DNA of 64,000 nucleotides from Vreelandella olivaria (GTDB lineage: Bacteria > Pseudomonadota > Gammaproteobacteria > Pseudomonadales > Halomonadaceae): positions 1 through 64,000 of the forward strand of contig NZ_JALPZO010000182.1 in the NCBI RefSeq assembly GCF_023507745.1. Reading direction: 5' to 3'. Position 1 is the stretch's first letter. Each line of letters opens with the position of its first letter. This document shows, in pieces, positions 33,544-43,330 of this stretch. Both the position numbers and the translations under genes were made by a program. The notes beneath the pieces are model-generated. The model was given only the letters and a program-made list of their open reading frames with translations. It ran no database searches and had not been told where the DNA came from.

Positions 33544-35700
33544 ATGCGCAACAACCAACCCATCACGCAGCGTGAGTACGTGCTGGACGATGAAGCCGTT
33601 CTAATCTCTCGCTCAGATGCAAAAGGTAACGTCACCTACGCGAATGCAGGCTTTGTTGAAGTCAGTGGATATTCACGTGATGAACTGGTAGGGGCTCCGC
33701 ATAGTCTGATTCGTCATCCTGATATGCCTGAAGCCGCCTATGCTGACCTGTGGAATACCATCCAGGCAGGTGCCACATGGCAGGGAGTCGTCAAAAACCG
33801 TCGTAAAAACGGAGATCACTACTGGGTGAGTGCTACCGTGGCGCCGCTAAGAGATGGTGAGCGGGTCGTGGGCTACACCTCAGTGCGCCGCAAGGCACCG
33901 GCCCAGAGTGTCACCCAGGCCGAACAGGCCTATGCGGAAATACGTGAGAAAGGCAAATCCCGTCATTATCGCCTTAACCGTGGCACCCTCCAGCGCAAAG
34001 GGGTTCGCGGCTTCTTTGCACGTTTCCAGCTCACCAGTCTAAAAGCCAGGCTCACTGGGATGGTGATTGCCTCGCTGGTCTTGTTAGCGTCTGCAGGCGG
34101 GCTTGGGGTATACGGTTTGATCGCTTCGGGAGAGCGCCTGGATACGCTCAACCGGTCCGCTCTTGAGTCCGTGGCAAACCTGCAGCGTATTGAACGTGGG
34201 GTCGGGCAGGTAGTGGAGATACTGGAGCCCGCAGTGCGTAATCCACGACGGGTGGATATAGAAGAGGTCACTACTTCCATTGGTGAACATACTGAAGCGA
34301 TTCAAACCATGTGGGATAGCTATCGCGTAAATGATGATGCAACCAGCGATAGCCAGGTTGCATTTGATAGTGCCTTAACAACGTGGCGCAACGGTATCAA
34401 CTCGGCGTTGGTTGCTATCAGAGACGCGAATGGGTTTGCAGCGTTCGAAGCACTCACCGATTCGGTTCAACCGACAACAGAAGTGCTGCGCCAGGTAAGC
34501 AGTCAGTTGGTGATCCAGGAGCGTGACAATGCAGAGGTACTGGTTGCTCAGGCACACCAAGGTCGTCAGCAAATGCTCATTGCCCAGCTTGTGTTGATGA
34601 CGGTAGGCCTTCTGGTGATGGTAGGTCTAAGTGTCGCTATTCTGAAATCGGTGTTCCGCAGTCTGGCGGGCGCACGCCATATGAGTTTTCAAATTGCATC
34701 TGGTAACTTAGCCGCTCGAGAGCGTCGCCAAACCAATGATGAATTGGGCGAACTCCTTTATTCGCTCGATACCATGCGTTTTAGTCTGGCGAGCATTGTG
34801 GGGGATGTAGAAAAGCGGGTCTCGGTGGTGACCCCTGCCGTACAACAAATTGCTGCTGAAAACGAAGAACTTGCATCACGTACCGAACAGCAGGCCTCAT
34901 CGCTTCAACAGACCGCTTCCAGTATGGAGGAAATGACCTCAACAGTGCAGCAAAACACTGAAAATGCACGCCAGGCAACCGAGTTGGCTGCTCAGAATGC
35001 TCATAGCACGCGCGATACCCGGCAGCAAATGGAGCAGTTGGTGGAGCGTATGCAGCGCATAGCCCAGCGTGCTGAAAAAATGACCGAAATGATTGGTGTG
35101 ATTGATGGTATTGCGTTCCAAACCAATATTCTCGCGCTTAATGCATCGGTAGAGGCAGCACGTGCTGGCGAGCATGGGCGAGGCTTCGCTGTTGTAGCGA
35201 GCGAAGTACGTAGTTTGGCTGGTCGCAGTGCCGATGCGGCTCAAGAAATACGCAAAATGATTGATAGTACCACCCAGGAGGTAAACGGTGGCCGTAGTGC
35301 CGTGGAACAGGCGGAGTTGTCGATCGAAAATGTGGTAACGCAGGTCAGTCGGGTGAGTGAGCTGATGGCATCCATCAGCACGGCTTCCAGCGAGCAGAGC
35401 AGTGGTATCGGGCAAATTAACTCTGCCATCGCTGAAATGGATAGTGTCACCCAGCAAAATGCCACTAAGGTTCAGACCATAGCCGCGTCGGCTGATAACC
35501 TTGCTATTGAGACATTTGAGTTGGCTAATGTTGTTGATGCATTCCGTCTTGAAGGTGCCCAGAGCGAAAGCACGGCAGCTGCTCGTGAAAAGCTTCAACT
35601 GGTCAATCAGGCGCTGCGTAAAGCATCGCTTGGTTTAGCTGCCTCAGAAGCATCGTTACCTGCACATGCGCACCGGGCTGAGCCTTGGGAGGCGTTTTAA
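33544..35700 (+). CDS. Aer-like PAS chemoreceptor, copy 1
   Basis: 718 residues: N-terminal PAS (~20-120) with the E. coli Aer-type sequence around Arg57-His58-Pro-Asp60 and KNRRKNGDHYW, a membrane helix (~175-195), a ~150-residue periplasmic region, a second helix (~345-370), HAMP, and the signalling domain with [21 protein letters not shown]. coli Aer has no real periplasmic domain, so this version may sense both redox (FAD on PAS) and an external cue. It ends in PWEAF, which fits the CheR/CheB tether (W-x-x-F). A strong terminator follows; the paralogue lies 267 bases downstream. Confidence 0.9.
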   Translation: MRNNQPITQREYVLDDEAVLISRSDAKGNVTYANAGFVEVSGYSRDELVGAPHSLIRHPDMPEAAYADLWNTIQAGATWQGVVKNRRKNGDHYWVSATVAPLRDGERVVGYTSVRRKAPAQSVTQAEQAYAEIREKGKSRHYRLNRGTLQRKGVRGFFARFQLTSLKARLTGMVIASLVLLASAGGLGVYGLIASGERLDTLNRSALESVANLQRIERGVGQVVEILEPAVRNPRRVDIEEVTTSIGEHTEAIQTMWDSYRVNDDATSDSQVAFDSALTTWRNGINSALVAIRDANGFAAFEALTDSVQPTTEVLRQVSSQLVIQERDNAEVLVAQAHQGRQQMLIAQLVLMTVGLLVMVGLSVAILKSVFRSLAGARHMSFQIASGNLAARERRQTNDELGELLYSLDTMRFSLASIVGDVEKRVSVVTPAVQQIAAENEELASRTEQQASSLQQTASSMEEMTSTVQQNTENARQATELAAQNAHSTRDTRQQMEQLVERMQRIAQRAEKMTEMIGVIDGIAFQTNILALNASVEAARAGEHGRGFAVVASEVRSLAGRSADAAQEIRKMIDSTTQEVNGGRSAVEQAELSIENVVTQVSRVSELMASISTASSEQSSGIGQINSAIAEMDSVTQQNATKVQTIAASADNLAIETFELANVVDAFRLEGAQSESTAAAREKLQLVNQALRKASLGLAASEASLPAHAHRAEPWEAF

Positions 35701-35788
35701 ACGTACAATTCCTCAACGCTGCAGTCCATGTGCCATATCTATTAATGGCCTCATTTCTTGGGCTGATGCCTCTAATATTAAACACTTG

Positions 35789-35815
35789 CGTGCCACCTTT
35801 GAGTGGCACGTTTTA
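35789..35815 (+). terminator. terminator between the two chemoreceptor genes
   Basis: Eight-base perfect stem CGTGCCAC (35789-35796) with 35803-35810, six-base loop, followed by TTTTA. The rest of the 267-base gap holds an AT-rich, promoter-like stretch before copy 2, with no defined box I can defend. Confidence 0.7.
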
Positions 35816-35967
35816 TGCAGGGTAAGGAGTGAATGGTGTGGTACGCACAGATGTTGTGCGTATGGCTAATGCAGTATCACTAATTTAAAACGATCGGCTT
35901 GGTAAAGGAAACATCGCTAAGCGCCATGGTGGCACTGGCTATTTATAAAAAAGAGTAGGGGATTTGA

Positions 35968-38121
35968 ATGAGCACTATTACCCAAGCGACTTTTGAGCTT
36001 TCCGATGACCAGGTATTGATCTCTCGCTCTGATCGTCAGGGCAGAATTACCTACGTTAACCAAACGTTTGTCGAGATCAGCGGCTACTCACCAAGTGACC
36101 TGATGGGTGAGCCCCACAGCTTGTTCCGTGACCCCGAGATGCCCTCTCAGGTATTTAAAAACCTGTGGGAAACCATAGAGCAGGGTAAAACGTGGCAGGG
36201 AATTCTTAAAAACCACTGTAAAGATGGCCGCACTTATTGGGTGCACACAACCGTTGCGCCGCTATTAGACGGTAACCGCGTTGCAGGCTATACCGCTATC
36301 CATCGTAAGGCGAGTGCCAAAAGAGCCGCTCAAGCTGCCAGCGTTTATAGTGCTATGCAAAGGGGCAAGGTGCGAGGTTTTAAGCTTCATTATGGTGCGT
36401 TGCGGCGCACGGGAGTGCGCGGCTGGGTTCAGCGCTTTAGCTTCAGCAGTATGCAGGCAAAATTAATGGGTATGGTTTTTGCGGCGATTGCATTGTTGGT
36501 GATTGCTGGTGCTGCTGGTGTGTATGGTTTAACTAGCTCGGCAGAAAGGCTGCGTACCCTGAACCAAACCGGGCTGGAAGGCATTGCCGATCTGCAACAA
36601 ATAGAGCAACGAACCGGCCAGTTACTCCAAGTACTGGAGCCTGCGGTGCGAAATCCTCGTCGAGTAGACATGGATCTACTGGAAGAGCAGGTGAGTACGA
36701 TGAGTGCGGATGTTGAAGAAACATGGCAGAACTATACCGTCCAGCGCAGTGAATCTAGCGTACTACAGGAGGGGCTCACCGCCCATCTGGAGAGCTTTTT
36801 GGCAGGCGCTTATGATGCGTATGCCGCCATCCGTGATGGCAGTGGTTTTGCCGCTTTTGAAGCATTTAACGATATCGTACAACCCGCCTCTGAAAGTATT
36901 AGTGCCACGATTAATTTACTGGTTGACCAGGAGCGTGCTGCAGCAAACGATTTGATGGAAAATGCTGAACGCCAGCAACAGCTGTTGCTATGGACTCAAC
37001 TGGGTGTGTTATTGCTGGGTATATTGCTAATGGTGGGATTGAGCGTTGCGGTATTGAGGTCGCTGATCAAATCCCTGAACGAAGCCCGCCGTGTTACCTT
37101 CCAGATTGCTGCCGGTAATCTGGCCAACCGCGTTACGCTCAAGCGCAATGATGAGTTGGGTGAGCTGCTTCGATCGCTGGAAACCATGCGCGCCAGTCTG
37201 TCAGGCCTTATTACTGAAGTGGGAGGTAAAGTGGCGGTGGTAACGCCAGCATCTGAGCACATTCAACAGCAAAATGAAGATTTGGCCTCCCGCACTGAAC
37301 AGCAGGCATCCTCTTTGCAGCAAACCGCTTCCAGTATGGATCAGATGACGGCCACGGTTCAGCAAAATACGGAAAATGCCCGTCAGGCCAACCAACTGGC
37401 GATGCAGAATGCAGCGACCAGCCGCGAAACGGGCGAGCGTATGCAAGCACTGGTAGAGCGTATGGAGCGCATTGCCACTAGCGCCGATAAAATGAACGAC
37501 ATTATTACTGTCATTGATGGTATTGCTTTCCAGACCAACATCCTGGCTCTGAACGCCTCAGTGGAAGCTGCCAGAGCCGGTGAGCAAGGCCGGGGTTTTG
37601 CGGTCGTTGCCAACGAAGTGAGGAGCCTGGCCGGGCGTAGCGCTGATGCTGCAGGTGAAATCCGTCGCCTGATTGATACTTCATCCCAGGAAATTACCGG
37701 TGGCGCTCAAGCGGTAAAAGAGGCAGAGCAGGCGATTGAACAGGTAGTCACCCAGGTAATGCGGGTGAGCGATATTATGGAGGAGATCAGTACCGCATCC
37801 GATGAGCAGAGCAGTGGTATTGCACAAATTAACACTGCTATCTCAGAAATGGATCATGTGACCCAGCAAAACGCCACCAAGGTGCAGTCTATCTCCAGCG
37901 CTGCGCAAAGCCTGACGCGTGAAGCGCTCGAGCTTGCTAATGTGATCTCAGCATTCCGCCTTGAAGGAGCCGGTGAAGAGAGTAGTGACACCGCCCGGAG
38001 CCGCTTGCTTGAAAACAAGGATGTTGAGCAATTGTCACTACCAACGGCGGGTAAATCTTCTCAACCTGATCTTAAACGACCGTCTCCCATGGTAAAAGAA
38101 GAGGCGTGGGAAACGTTCTAG
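35968..38121 (+). CDS. Aer-like PAS chemoreceptor, copy 2
   Basis: 717 residues with the same plan as the gene just upstream: PAS, membrane helix, periplasmic region, helix, HAMP and signalling domain. It clearly arose by tandem duplication. Its FAD-contact motif differs: RDPEMP (Asp55, Glu57) replaces RHPDMP, and KNHCKDGRTYW replaces KNRRKNGDHYW, so FAD binding may be lost or changed. It ends in AWETF, close to the NWETF CheR tether. AGGGG upstream of the ATG serves as ribosome site. Confidence 0.9.
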   Translation: MSTITQATFELSDDQVLISRSDRQGRITYVNQTFVEISGYSPSDLMGEPHSLFRDPEMPSQVFKNLWETIEQGKTWQGILKNHCKDGRTYWVHTTVAPLLDGNRVAGYTAIHRKASAKRAAQAASVYSAMQRGKVRGFKLHYGALRRTGVRGWVQRFSFSSMQAKLMGMVFAAIALLVIAGAAGVYGLTSSAERLRTLNQTGLEGIADLQQIEQRTGQLLQVLEPAVRNPRRVDMDLLEEQVSTMSADVEETWQNYTVQRSESSVLQEGLTAHLESFLAGAYDAYAAIRDGSGFAAFEAFNDIVQPASESISATINLLVDQERAAANDLMENAERQQQLLLWTQLGVLLLGILLMVGLSVAVLRSLIKSLNEARRVTFQIAAGNLANRVTLKRNDELGELLRSLETMRASLSGLITEVGGKVAVVTPASEHIQQQNEDLASRTEQQASSLQQTASSMDQMTATVQQNTENARQANQLAMQNAATSRETGERMQALVERMERIATSADKMNDIITVIDGIAFQTNILALNASVEAARAGEQGRGFAVVANEVRSLAGRSADAAGEIRRLIDTSSQEITGGAQAVKEAEQAIEQVVTQVMRVSDIMEEISTASDEQSSGIAQINTAISEMDHVTQQNATKVQSISSAAQSLTREALELANVISAFRLEGAGEESSDTARSRLLENKDVEQLSLPTAGKSSQPDLKRPSPMVKEEAWETF

Positions 38122-38252
38122 CTGTTTGGCGCAGGCTGGTTGCCTTCTACATCTAGTCTCTAGAGTTGGCTCATGCCACAATCTAAGGCCGCTGGATTCA
38201 CTTACCTGCTGCCTGGAGTGTGGCAGGCCACTATAACGATGTAGAGGACACC

Positions 38253-40097
38253 ATGCCTGAGTATCGCTCCCGTACTACCACCGCTGGCCGTAATATGGCT
38301 GGTGCCCGTGCCCTTTGGCGCGCCACCGGCATGAAAGATGATGATTTCCACAAGCCGATTATCGCGGTTGCGAACTCTTTCACGCAGTTTGTGCCGGGTC
38401 ATGTTCACCTCAAAGACATGGGGCAACTGGTCGCGCGTGAAATTGAAAAGGCAGGCGGTGTTGCTAAAGAATTCAATACGATTGCCGTCGATGACGGTAT
38501 CGCCATGGGCCACGATGGCATGCTCTATTCGCTGCCCAGCCGCGATATTATCGCCGACAGTGTTGAATATATGTGTAATGCCCATTGTGCCGATGCGCTG
38601 GTGTGTATTTCCAACTGCGACAAAATTACACCTGGAATGCTAATGGCCGCCATGCGCCTTAACATCCCGGTGATTTTTGTATCAGGTGGCCCCATGGAGG
38701 CCGGGAAAACCAAATTGCTAAACCATGGCCTGGATCTGGTTGATGCCATGGTGATGGCCGCCGATGATAATGTCGACGATGAGATGCTGGCGGAAGTGGA
38801 GCGCAGTGCTTGCCCCACCTGCGGCAGTTGCTCTGGCATGTTTACCGCCAACTCCATGAACTGCCTGACTGAAGCGCTGGGCCTTGCATTACCTGGTAAT
38901 GGTACCGTGCTGGCTACCCATGCGGATCGTCGTCGCCTGTTCGAGACTGCAGGCCATCGTATTGTGGAGCTGGCCAAGCGCTACTACGAAGGTGAAGAAG
39001 CCCACTTACTGCCTCGTGCAATCGGCAGCAAAGCCGCATTCAGGAATGCCATGACGCTGGATATCGCCATGGGCGGCTCAACCAACACCATTCTGCACCT
39101 GCTGGCCGCGGCACAGGAAGCGGAAGTCGACTTCACCATGGCGGATATTGACCGCTTATCCCGTGAAGTTCCTCAACTGTGTAAAGTTGCTCCCAACACC
39201 CAGAAATACCACATTGAAGATGTACACCGTGCAGGCGGCATCATGGCCATTCTGGGAGAGCTCGATCGCGCAGGCGTATTGGATACCACGGTGCCCACTG
39301 TGTATGGTGATAGCCTGCAAGCAGCGCTGGACGAGTGGGACATTATGCGCTCGCCCAGCCCTGAGATCGTCGAGTTTTTCAAGGCAGGCCCTGGTGGCAT
39401 TCCCACCCAAACCGCATTTTCACAAAGTGCCCGTTGGCCCAGTCTGGATGGTGATCGCGCCAATGGATGTATTCGCGATCTTGAGCATGCGTTCTCCAAA
39501 GAGGGTGGCCTGGCGGTGCTTTATGGCAATATTGCTCTGGACGGTTGTGTGGTTAAAACCGCAGGTGTTGATGACTCGATTCTGGTGTTTGAAGGTAAGG
39601 CTCATGTAGTGGAGTCCCAGGATCAAGCAGTGGCTAATGTGCTTGACGGCAAGGTTAAAGAGGGCGATGTAGTGGTCATTCGCTATGAAGGCCCCAAAGG
39701 CGGGCCTGGAATGCAGGAAATGCTTTACCCGACCTCTTACTTGAAGTCCAAAGGGCTCGGCAAAGCCTGTGCACTGCTAACGGATGGTCGATTCTCTGGT
39801 GGTACCTCGGGGCTGTCCATTGGGCATGTATCTCCTGAAGCCGCTGCGGGTGGGGCGATAGGTCTGGTGGAGCAGGGAGACACGATTCTGATTGATATTC
39901 CCAATCGAGCGATTAATGTCAAACTTAGTGACGCTGAACTCGCCAAACGCCGGGACGCCATGGAAGCTAAAGGCAAAGATGCCTGGAAGCCCGTTGAGCA
40001 ACGCCCGCGTAAAGTGACTCCAGCCCTGAAGGCCTACGCGCTATTAGCCACATCGGCTGATAAGGGCGCGGTGCGCGATCTTTCCAAACTCGATTAA
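38253..40097 (+). CDS. ilvD: dihydroxy-acid dehydratase
   Basis: 614 residues (E. coli 616) from the ATG at 38253. Iron-sulfur cysteines lie in [12 protein letters not shown] and [26 protein letters not shown] and [23 protein letters not shown] are typical. It makes the 2-keto acid precursors of valine, leucine and isoleucine. No other ilv gene is adjacent. Confidence 0.97.
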   Translation: MPEYRSRTTTAGRNMAGARALWRATGMKDDDFHKPIIAVANSFTQFVPGHVHLKDMGQLVAREIEKAGGVAKEFNTIAVDDGIAMGHDGMLYSLPSRDIIADSVEYMCNAHCADALVCISNCDKITPGMLMAAMRLNIPVIFVSGGPMEAGKTKLLNHGLDLVDAMVMAADDNVDDEMLAEVERSACPTCGSCSGMFTANSMNCLTEALGLALPGNGTVLATHADRRRLFETAGHRIVELAKRYYEGEEAHLLPRAIGSKAAFRNAMTLDIAMGGSTNTILHLLAAAQEAEVDFTMADIDRLSREVPQLCKVAPNTQKYHIEDVHRAGGIMAILGELDRAGVLDTTVPTVYGDSLQAALDEWDIMRSPSPEIVEFFKAGPGGIPTQTAFSQSARWPSLDGDRANGCIRDLEHAFSKEGGLAVLYGNIALDGCVVKTAGVDDSILVFEGKAHVVESQDQAVANVLDGKVKEGDVVVIRYEGPKGGPGMQEMLYPTSYLKSKGLGKACALLTDGRFSGGTSGLSIGHVSPEAAAGGAIGLVEQGDTILIDIPNRAINVKLSDAELAKRRDAMEAKGKDAWKPVEQRPRKVTPALKAYALLATSADKGAVRDLSKLD

Positions 40098-40109
40098 TCG
40101 TAGCAGCGA

Positions 40110-40163
40110 AGCGCACCCGCGGGTGCCTCATTAGCTCGTTCCTTGCGATGCGCTACGGGTTCA
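40110..40163 (+). repeat. dispersed repeat, copy 1
   Basis: This stretch after ilvD includes a perfect 14-base palindrome GCACCCGCGGGTGC (40113-40126), then GCTCGTTCCT and GCGCTACGGG. The same words in the same order and similar spacing occur on the opposite strand at 59326-59390, with one extra ~9-base insert. It looks like a REP-type intergenic element. The palindrome may also serve as the ilvD terminator. Confidence 0.6.
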
Positions 40164-40207
40164 TACCCTCGTTTGCGGGTGTGGGAGTTCGAGTCTCCCC
40201 ATCCGCT
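40150..40207 (+). other. tRNA-Leu-like 3' fragment (possible integration-site remnant)
   Basis: The sequence contains a variable-arm-like hairpin (ACCC...GGGT), a T-arm GGGAG-TTCGAGT-CTCCC and then CATCCGC, which would be the 3' acceptor strand of a tRNA starting GCGGATG. No such 5' half or CCA end is present, so it is not a working tRNA. Such 3' fragments are typical att-site leftovers of tRNA-targeting integrases, but none is encoded nearby. It partly overlaps the dispersed repeat, so a chance resemblance is possible. Confidence 0.35.
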
Positions 40208-40315
40208 CAACTTATTTCCACGCGCTAAGGAATGGCCCGGTGGTGACTTTGGCTCATTCCTCACCGCCGTGTTGCGGGATAGCGAATCCTCTATGGTGGC
40301 ATCGGTTGTGATGGT

Positions 40316-40930
40316 TTAGAGTAAATCCATAGCGCTATTGCGTTTCTCTTCGCGCAGTTTATCCCGGGCAATATACAGGGCGGCAATGGCGCGCGCCTCA
40401 TGAAAATCTTCCCGCAACAACAGGGCGGGTAACTCTTCAATGGCATGGGTTTCCACAATTAACGGCTCTGGCTCATCGCCTGACAAACGCATGGGATACA
40501 GGTCTGTCGCCATCAGCACCTGCATGCGATGGCGCATATAGTTGGGTGCTAATGAAAGCTCCACCAGCGGTTCAATACAGTGTGCACCGAAGCCGCACTC
40601 CTCCATCAGCTCGCGATTAGCTGCAGTGAGCATATCCTCGCCAGGATCCACCAACCCCTTTGGCAGGGTCAGTACATAATCCTCAAAGCCGGCAGCATAC
40701 TCGCGGATCAGCAGTACGTGCTCCGGATCGGGCATTGCGATAATCATGACGGCGCCACGGTCAGCGCCAGTTAAGCGCTCGAATTGGCGCTCCTCGCCAT
40801 TGGAGAAACGCAAATCAAGGGTTTCAATATGAAATAAGCGGCTTCTGGCGACGCTCTCTCTGGCCAAAATCTGCGGCTTGCGCGGGTATCCGGTTGAGGT
40901 ATCGCTTGCCGATGTGTCGTGGATAGGCAT
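40316..40930 (-). CDS. nudE: ADP compounds hydrolase NudE
   Basis: 204 residues with a complete Nudix box, GLVDPGEDMLTAANRELMEE plus CGF (G-x5-E-x7-RE-x2-EE-x-G). The E. coli homologue cleaves ADP-ribose, Ap3A and NADH. It is divergent from yrfG as in E. coli, with 70 bases between the starts. Confidence 0.9.
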   Translation of the reverse strand: MPIHDTSASDTSTGYPRKPQILARESVARSRLFHIETLDLRFSNGEERQFERLTGADRGAVMIIAMPDPEHVLLIREYAAGFEDYVLTLPKGLVDPGEDMLTAANRELMEECGFGAHCIEPLVELSLAPNYMRHRMQVLMATDLYPMRLSGDEPEPLIVETHAIEELPALLLREDFHEARAIAALYIARDKLREEKRNSAMDLL

Positions 40931-41000
40931 CGTGCCTCCGTGGCTGCAAAAAACGGGTTACGCTACAATAGCACGCTTACTCTTTCAGACTGGAGCGGCA

Positions 41001-41678
41001 ATGATTGATTGGCGCGGGATTGATACCGTCCTACTTGATATGGATGGTACGCTGCTGGATCTGCACTTCGATAGCCACTTCTGGCTAGAGCATCTGCCCA
41101 GACGCTACGTGGAGCTTCATCAACTGGACGAGGCCAGCCAGGAAGCATTGCGGGCACGTATTATTGACGAACAGGGTACCCTCAACTGGTACAGCCTTGC
41201 CTATTGGAGCCGCGAGTTAGGCGTGGATATCGTTGCGTTAAAAAGAGAGGTGCAGCACCTGATTGGCCTGCGGAGTGATGCCTTGGATTTTCTCACGTGG
41301 TTAAAGCAGGCCCATCCCCGCGTGGTGCTGGCCACCAATGCTGATAAGGCCAGTCTGGCGCTAAAATTGCCGCTCACGGGGTTGGAAAAGTACCTTGATG
41401 CCATCATCTCCTCTGAAGACGTAGGGTTTGCCAAAGAGGAGCAGGCCTTCTGGTTTGCCTTGCAGGCGCGTGAGCCCTTCGACCCCTCGCGTACCCTGTT
41501 TATTGATGACAACACGCGCGTACTCGAAAGTGCCCGTGAGTTTGGCATCAAGCACCTGCTAGGGATCAAACAGCCCGATAGCCGACGGCCTGAAAAAGAG
41601 CTTCAGGAGTTTATTGCCCTAGACCGATTTGCCCAACTGCTGCCAGCTAGTCTGCCAGGGCAGCTCTCATCAAGTTAA
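41001..41678 (+). CDS. yrfG: HAD-family GMP/IMP nucleotidase YrfG-like
   Basis: 225 residues from the ATG at 41001 (CTGGAG ribosome site). HAD motifs: LLDMDGTLLDL (nucleophile Asp), VVLATNADKAS, and LFIDDNTRVLESA. Gene order nudE-yrfG-hslR-hslO is that of E. coli, where YrfG dephosphorylates GMP and IMP. Confidence 0.9.
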   Translation: MIDWRGIDTVLLDMDGTLLDLHFDSHFWLEHLPRRYVELHQLDEASQEALRARIIDEQGTLNWYSLAYWSRELGVDIVALKREVQHLIGLRSDALDFLTWLKQAHPRVVLATNADKASLALKLPLTGLEKYLDAIISSEDVGFAKEEQAFWFALQAREPFDPSRTLFIDDNTRVLESAREFGIKHLLGIKQPDSRRPEKELQEFIALDRFAQLLPASLPGQLSSS

Positions 41679-41690
41679 GGAGAGCGTTGA

Positions 41691-42080
41691 ATGAACGACA
41701 GTGTTCGCTTGGATAAATGGCTATGGGCGGCGCGTTTTTTTAAGACGCGTGCCCTTGCTAAAAAAGCTATCGAAGGTGGCAAGGTTCACTATGATGGTGC
41801 GCGTGTTAAAACCAGCAAAAATGTTGAACTGGGGGCACTCATACGTGTTCCCCAGGGATGGGATATTTTCGAAGTGGAAGTGATTGCCCTAACCGACCAG
41901 CGCCGTGGCGCACCGGAAGCCCGCAAGCTCTATGCAGAAACCCAGGAGAGCGCTCAACGTAGAGCCCGGGAAGCAGAGGCTCGTCGCTTGACCAATGAAG
42001 CCATGCAGCACCCTCTCAGGCGCCCCGATAAAAAACAGCGTCGGGATATTCAGCGCTTTCAGCGCCAGCAGGGTGAGTGA
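41691..42080 (+). CDS. hslR: heat shock protein 15, S4-domain ribosome factor
   Basis: 129 residues. The S4 RNA-binding domain is seen in [28 protein letters not shown], followed by an Arg/Lys-rich tail. Hsp15 binds stalled 50S subunits carrying nascent chains. AAGGAGAG precedes the ATG, 12 bases after yrfG. Confidence 0.93.
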   Translation: MNDSVRLDKWLWAARFFKTRALAKKAIEGGKVHYDGARVKTSKNVELGALIRVPQGWDIFEVEVIALTDQRRGAPEARKLYAETQESAQRRAREAEARRLTNEAMQHPLRRPDKKQRRDIQRFQRQQGE

Positions 42081-42139
42081 GCAACGGCTCATTCACTATT
42101 CGCCGCAGGTTTTCCTTCCCTCTTTCCTATGGTTATTTT

Positions 42140-43015
42140 ATGTCTGATCAAATTCAACGTTTCCTGTTTGACCAAACCAATGTGCGCGGCGAGATCGTGA
42201 CCCTTGGTGACGCCTACCATGAGGTGCTGGACCGCCACGCCTACCCACCTGTGGTTAACGAACTGCTCGGTGAGCTATTGGCCGCTGTAGCGCTACTGAC
42301 CGATACGGTTAAACTGGATGGCACGCTAAGCATTGAAGTGCGCGGCCAAGGCACGCTTGCGCTGCTCATGGCGGAGTCCAACCCTGGGGGTGAGCTGCGT
42401 GCCATTGCCCGCATTGCAGAAGGCGCTACACTGCCTGATGAACACGCCAGCTTCCGCGAACTGGTAGGCCATGGTCAAATCGTTATCACCCTCGACCCCC
42501 AGGAAGGGCACCGCTACCAGGGCATTGTGGCGCTTGACCACGATACATTGAGCGGTTGCCTGGAAGCCTACTTCGGCCAATCAGAGCAGTTACCTACCCG
42601 GCTGTGGCTGGCGGCTGATGGTAAGCGGGCAGGAGGACTTTTACTGCAGCGCTTGCCGGATGCATCACAAAACCAGGACGTCGATGCCTGGGAACGCAGT
42701 GTTCATCTGGCGGATACCATCAAGCCTGAAGAGTTGCTGGGGCTTGAGCAGCGGGAAGTCCTTTACCGACTCTATCACGAAGAGACGGTACGGGTATTTG
42801 ATCCAAAAACAGTACGCTTTGGCTGTACCTGCTCACGTGAGCGTATGAGTCATGCGTTGTACACATTAGGGCAGGAAGAGTTGCGCGATATTCTGCGTGA
42901 GCAGGGCGCTATTGATACGCAATGCCACTTTTGTCACACGAAATATCACTACACCGCCGCGGATATTGAAACTTTGTTGGAAAACCCGGATGCGCCACCC
43001 CCAGTAATTCACTGA
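42140..43015 (+). CDS. hslO: redox-regulated chaperone Hsp33
   Basis: 291 residues from the ATG at 42140; an in-frame start at 42077 would overlap hslR and lengthen the N-terminus beyond family length. The zinc/redox switch cysteines are in CTCSRE and CHFC. When oxidised, Hsp33 loses zinc and becomes a holdase. Spacing after hslR is 59 bases with no strong ribosome site. Confidence 0.94.
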   Translation: MSDQIQRFLFDQTNVRGEIVTLGDAYHEVLDRHAYPPVVNELLGELLAAVALLTDTVKLDGTLSIEVRGQGTLALLMAESNPGGELRAIARIAEGATLPDEHASFRELVGHGQIVITLDPQEGHRYQGIVALDHDTLSGCLEAYFGQSEQLPTRLWLAADGKRAGGLLLQRLPDASQNQDVDAWERSVHLADTIKPEELLGLEQREVLYRLYHEETVRVFDPKTVRFGCTCSRERMSHALYTLGQEELRDILREQGAIDTQCHFCHTKYHYTAADIETLLENPDAPPPVIH

Positions 43016-43130
43016 TTATGTAGTCGGCCTGAGAGTGAGGGCTGAAAACAGCTGGTCATTGCCGTGCCAGATACAGCAATGCACGTGGCGTACCGAATAA
43101 ACGATTGTTTGAAAGAAATACTGCGCTGCA

Positions 43131-43168
43131 ACACAAAATGTTGTGTAATTGTAGTAGTTTAACTACAA
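43131..43168. promoter_or_regulatory. two inverted repeats after hslO, possible operators
   Basis: ACACAA-AATG-TTGTGT (43131-43146) and TTGTAGT-N6-ACTACAA (43149-43168) are both perfect and adjacent. TTGTGT-N17-TACAAA here could also be a sigma-70 promoter. They precede the terminator at 43180, so they may control a leader transcript of pckA. The first 115 bases of the 315-base gap (43016-43130) hold nothing I recognise. Confidence 0.4.
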
Positions 43169-43179
43169 AATATTTGCTT

Positions 43180-43208
43180 AAAGCCCCCGTTTCCTGGGGG
43201 CTTTATTT
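43180..43208 (+). terminator. terminator or attenuator before pckA
   Basis: AAAGCCCCC pairs with GGGGGCTTT around a seven-base loop and leads into ATTTTT. It is 165 bases from the hslO stop and may end hslO or act within the pckA leader. Confidence 0.75.
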
Positions 43209-43210
43209 TT

Positions 43211-43330
43211 GCCATAATGCGCCGGACTTCAGCGCCCCCAGCCCTCTACCCAAGAGGATCGGGATGACTATTTAAGGCGTCGGTGACGCCCGGTAAACGA
43301 GAGAAAAGGCCTTAAGGCCCAGGAATCGAC
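43211..43330 (+). promoter_or_regulatory. pckA promoter/leader region
   Basis: CATAAT (43213-43218) may be a -10 box. Further on are a hairpin GGCGTC-GGT-GACGCC (43276-43290) and a 12-base palindrome GGCCTTAAGGCC (43308-43319) that ends 11 bases before the ATG and partly covers the ribosome site, so translation could be structure-controlled. Confidence 0.4.

Noticed and set aside
34939-35598. 219-residue minus-strand frame in chemoreceptor copy 1
   Set aside because: Antisense to the conserved signalling domain, low-complexity Leu/Ser sequence.
40150-40207. Functional tRNA or tmRNA gene
   Set aside because: No 5' acceptor half, no D-arm and no CCA end; only a 3' fragment can be defended.
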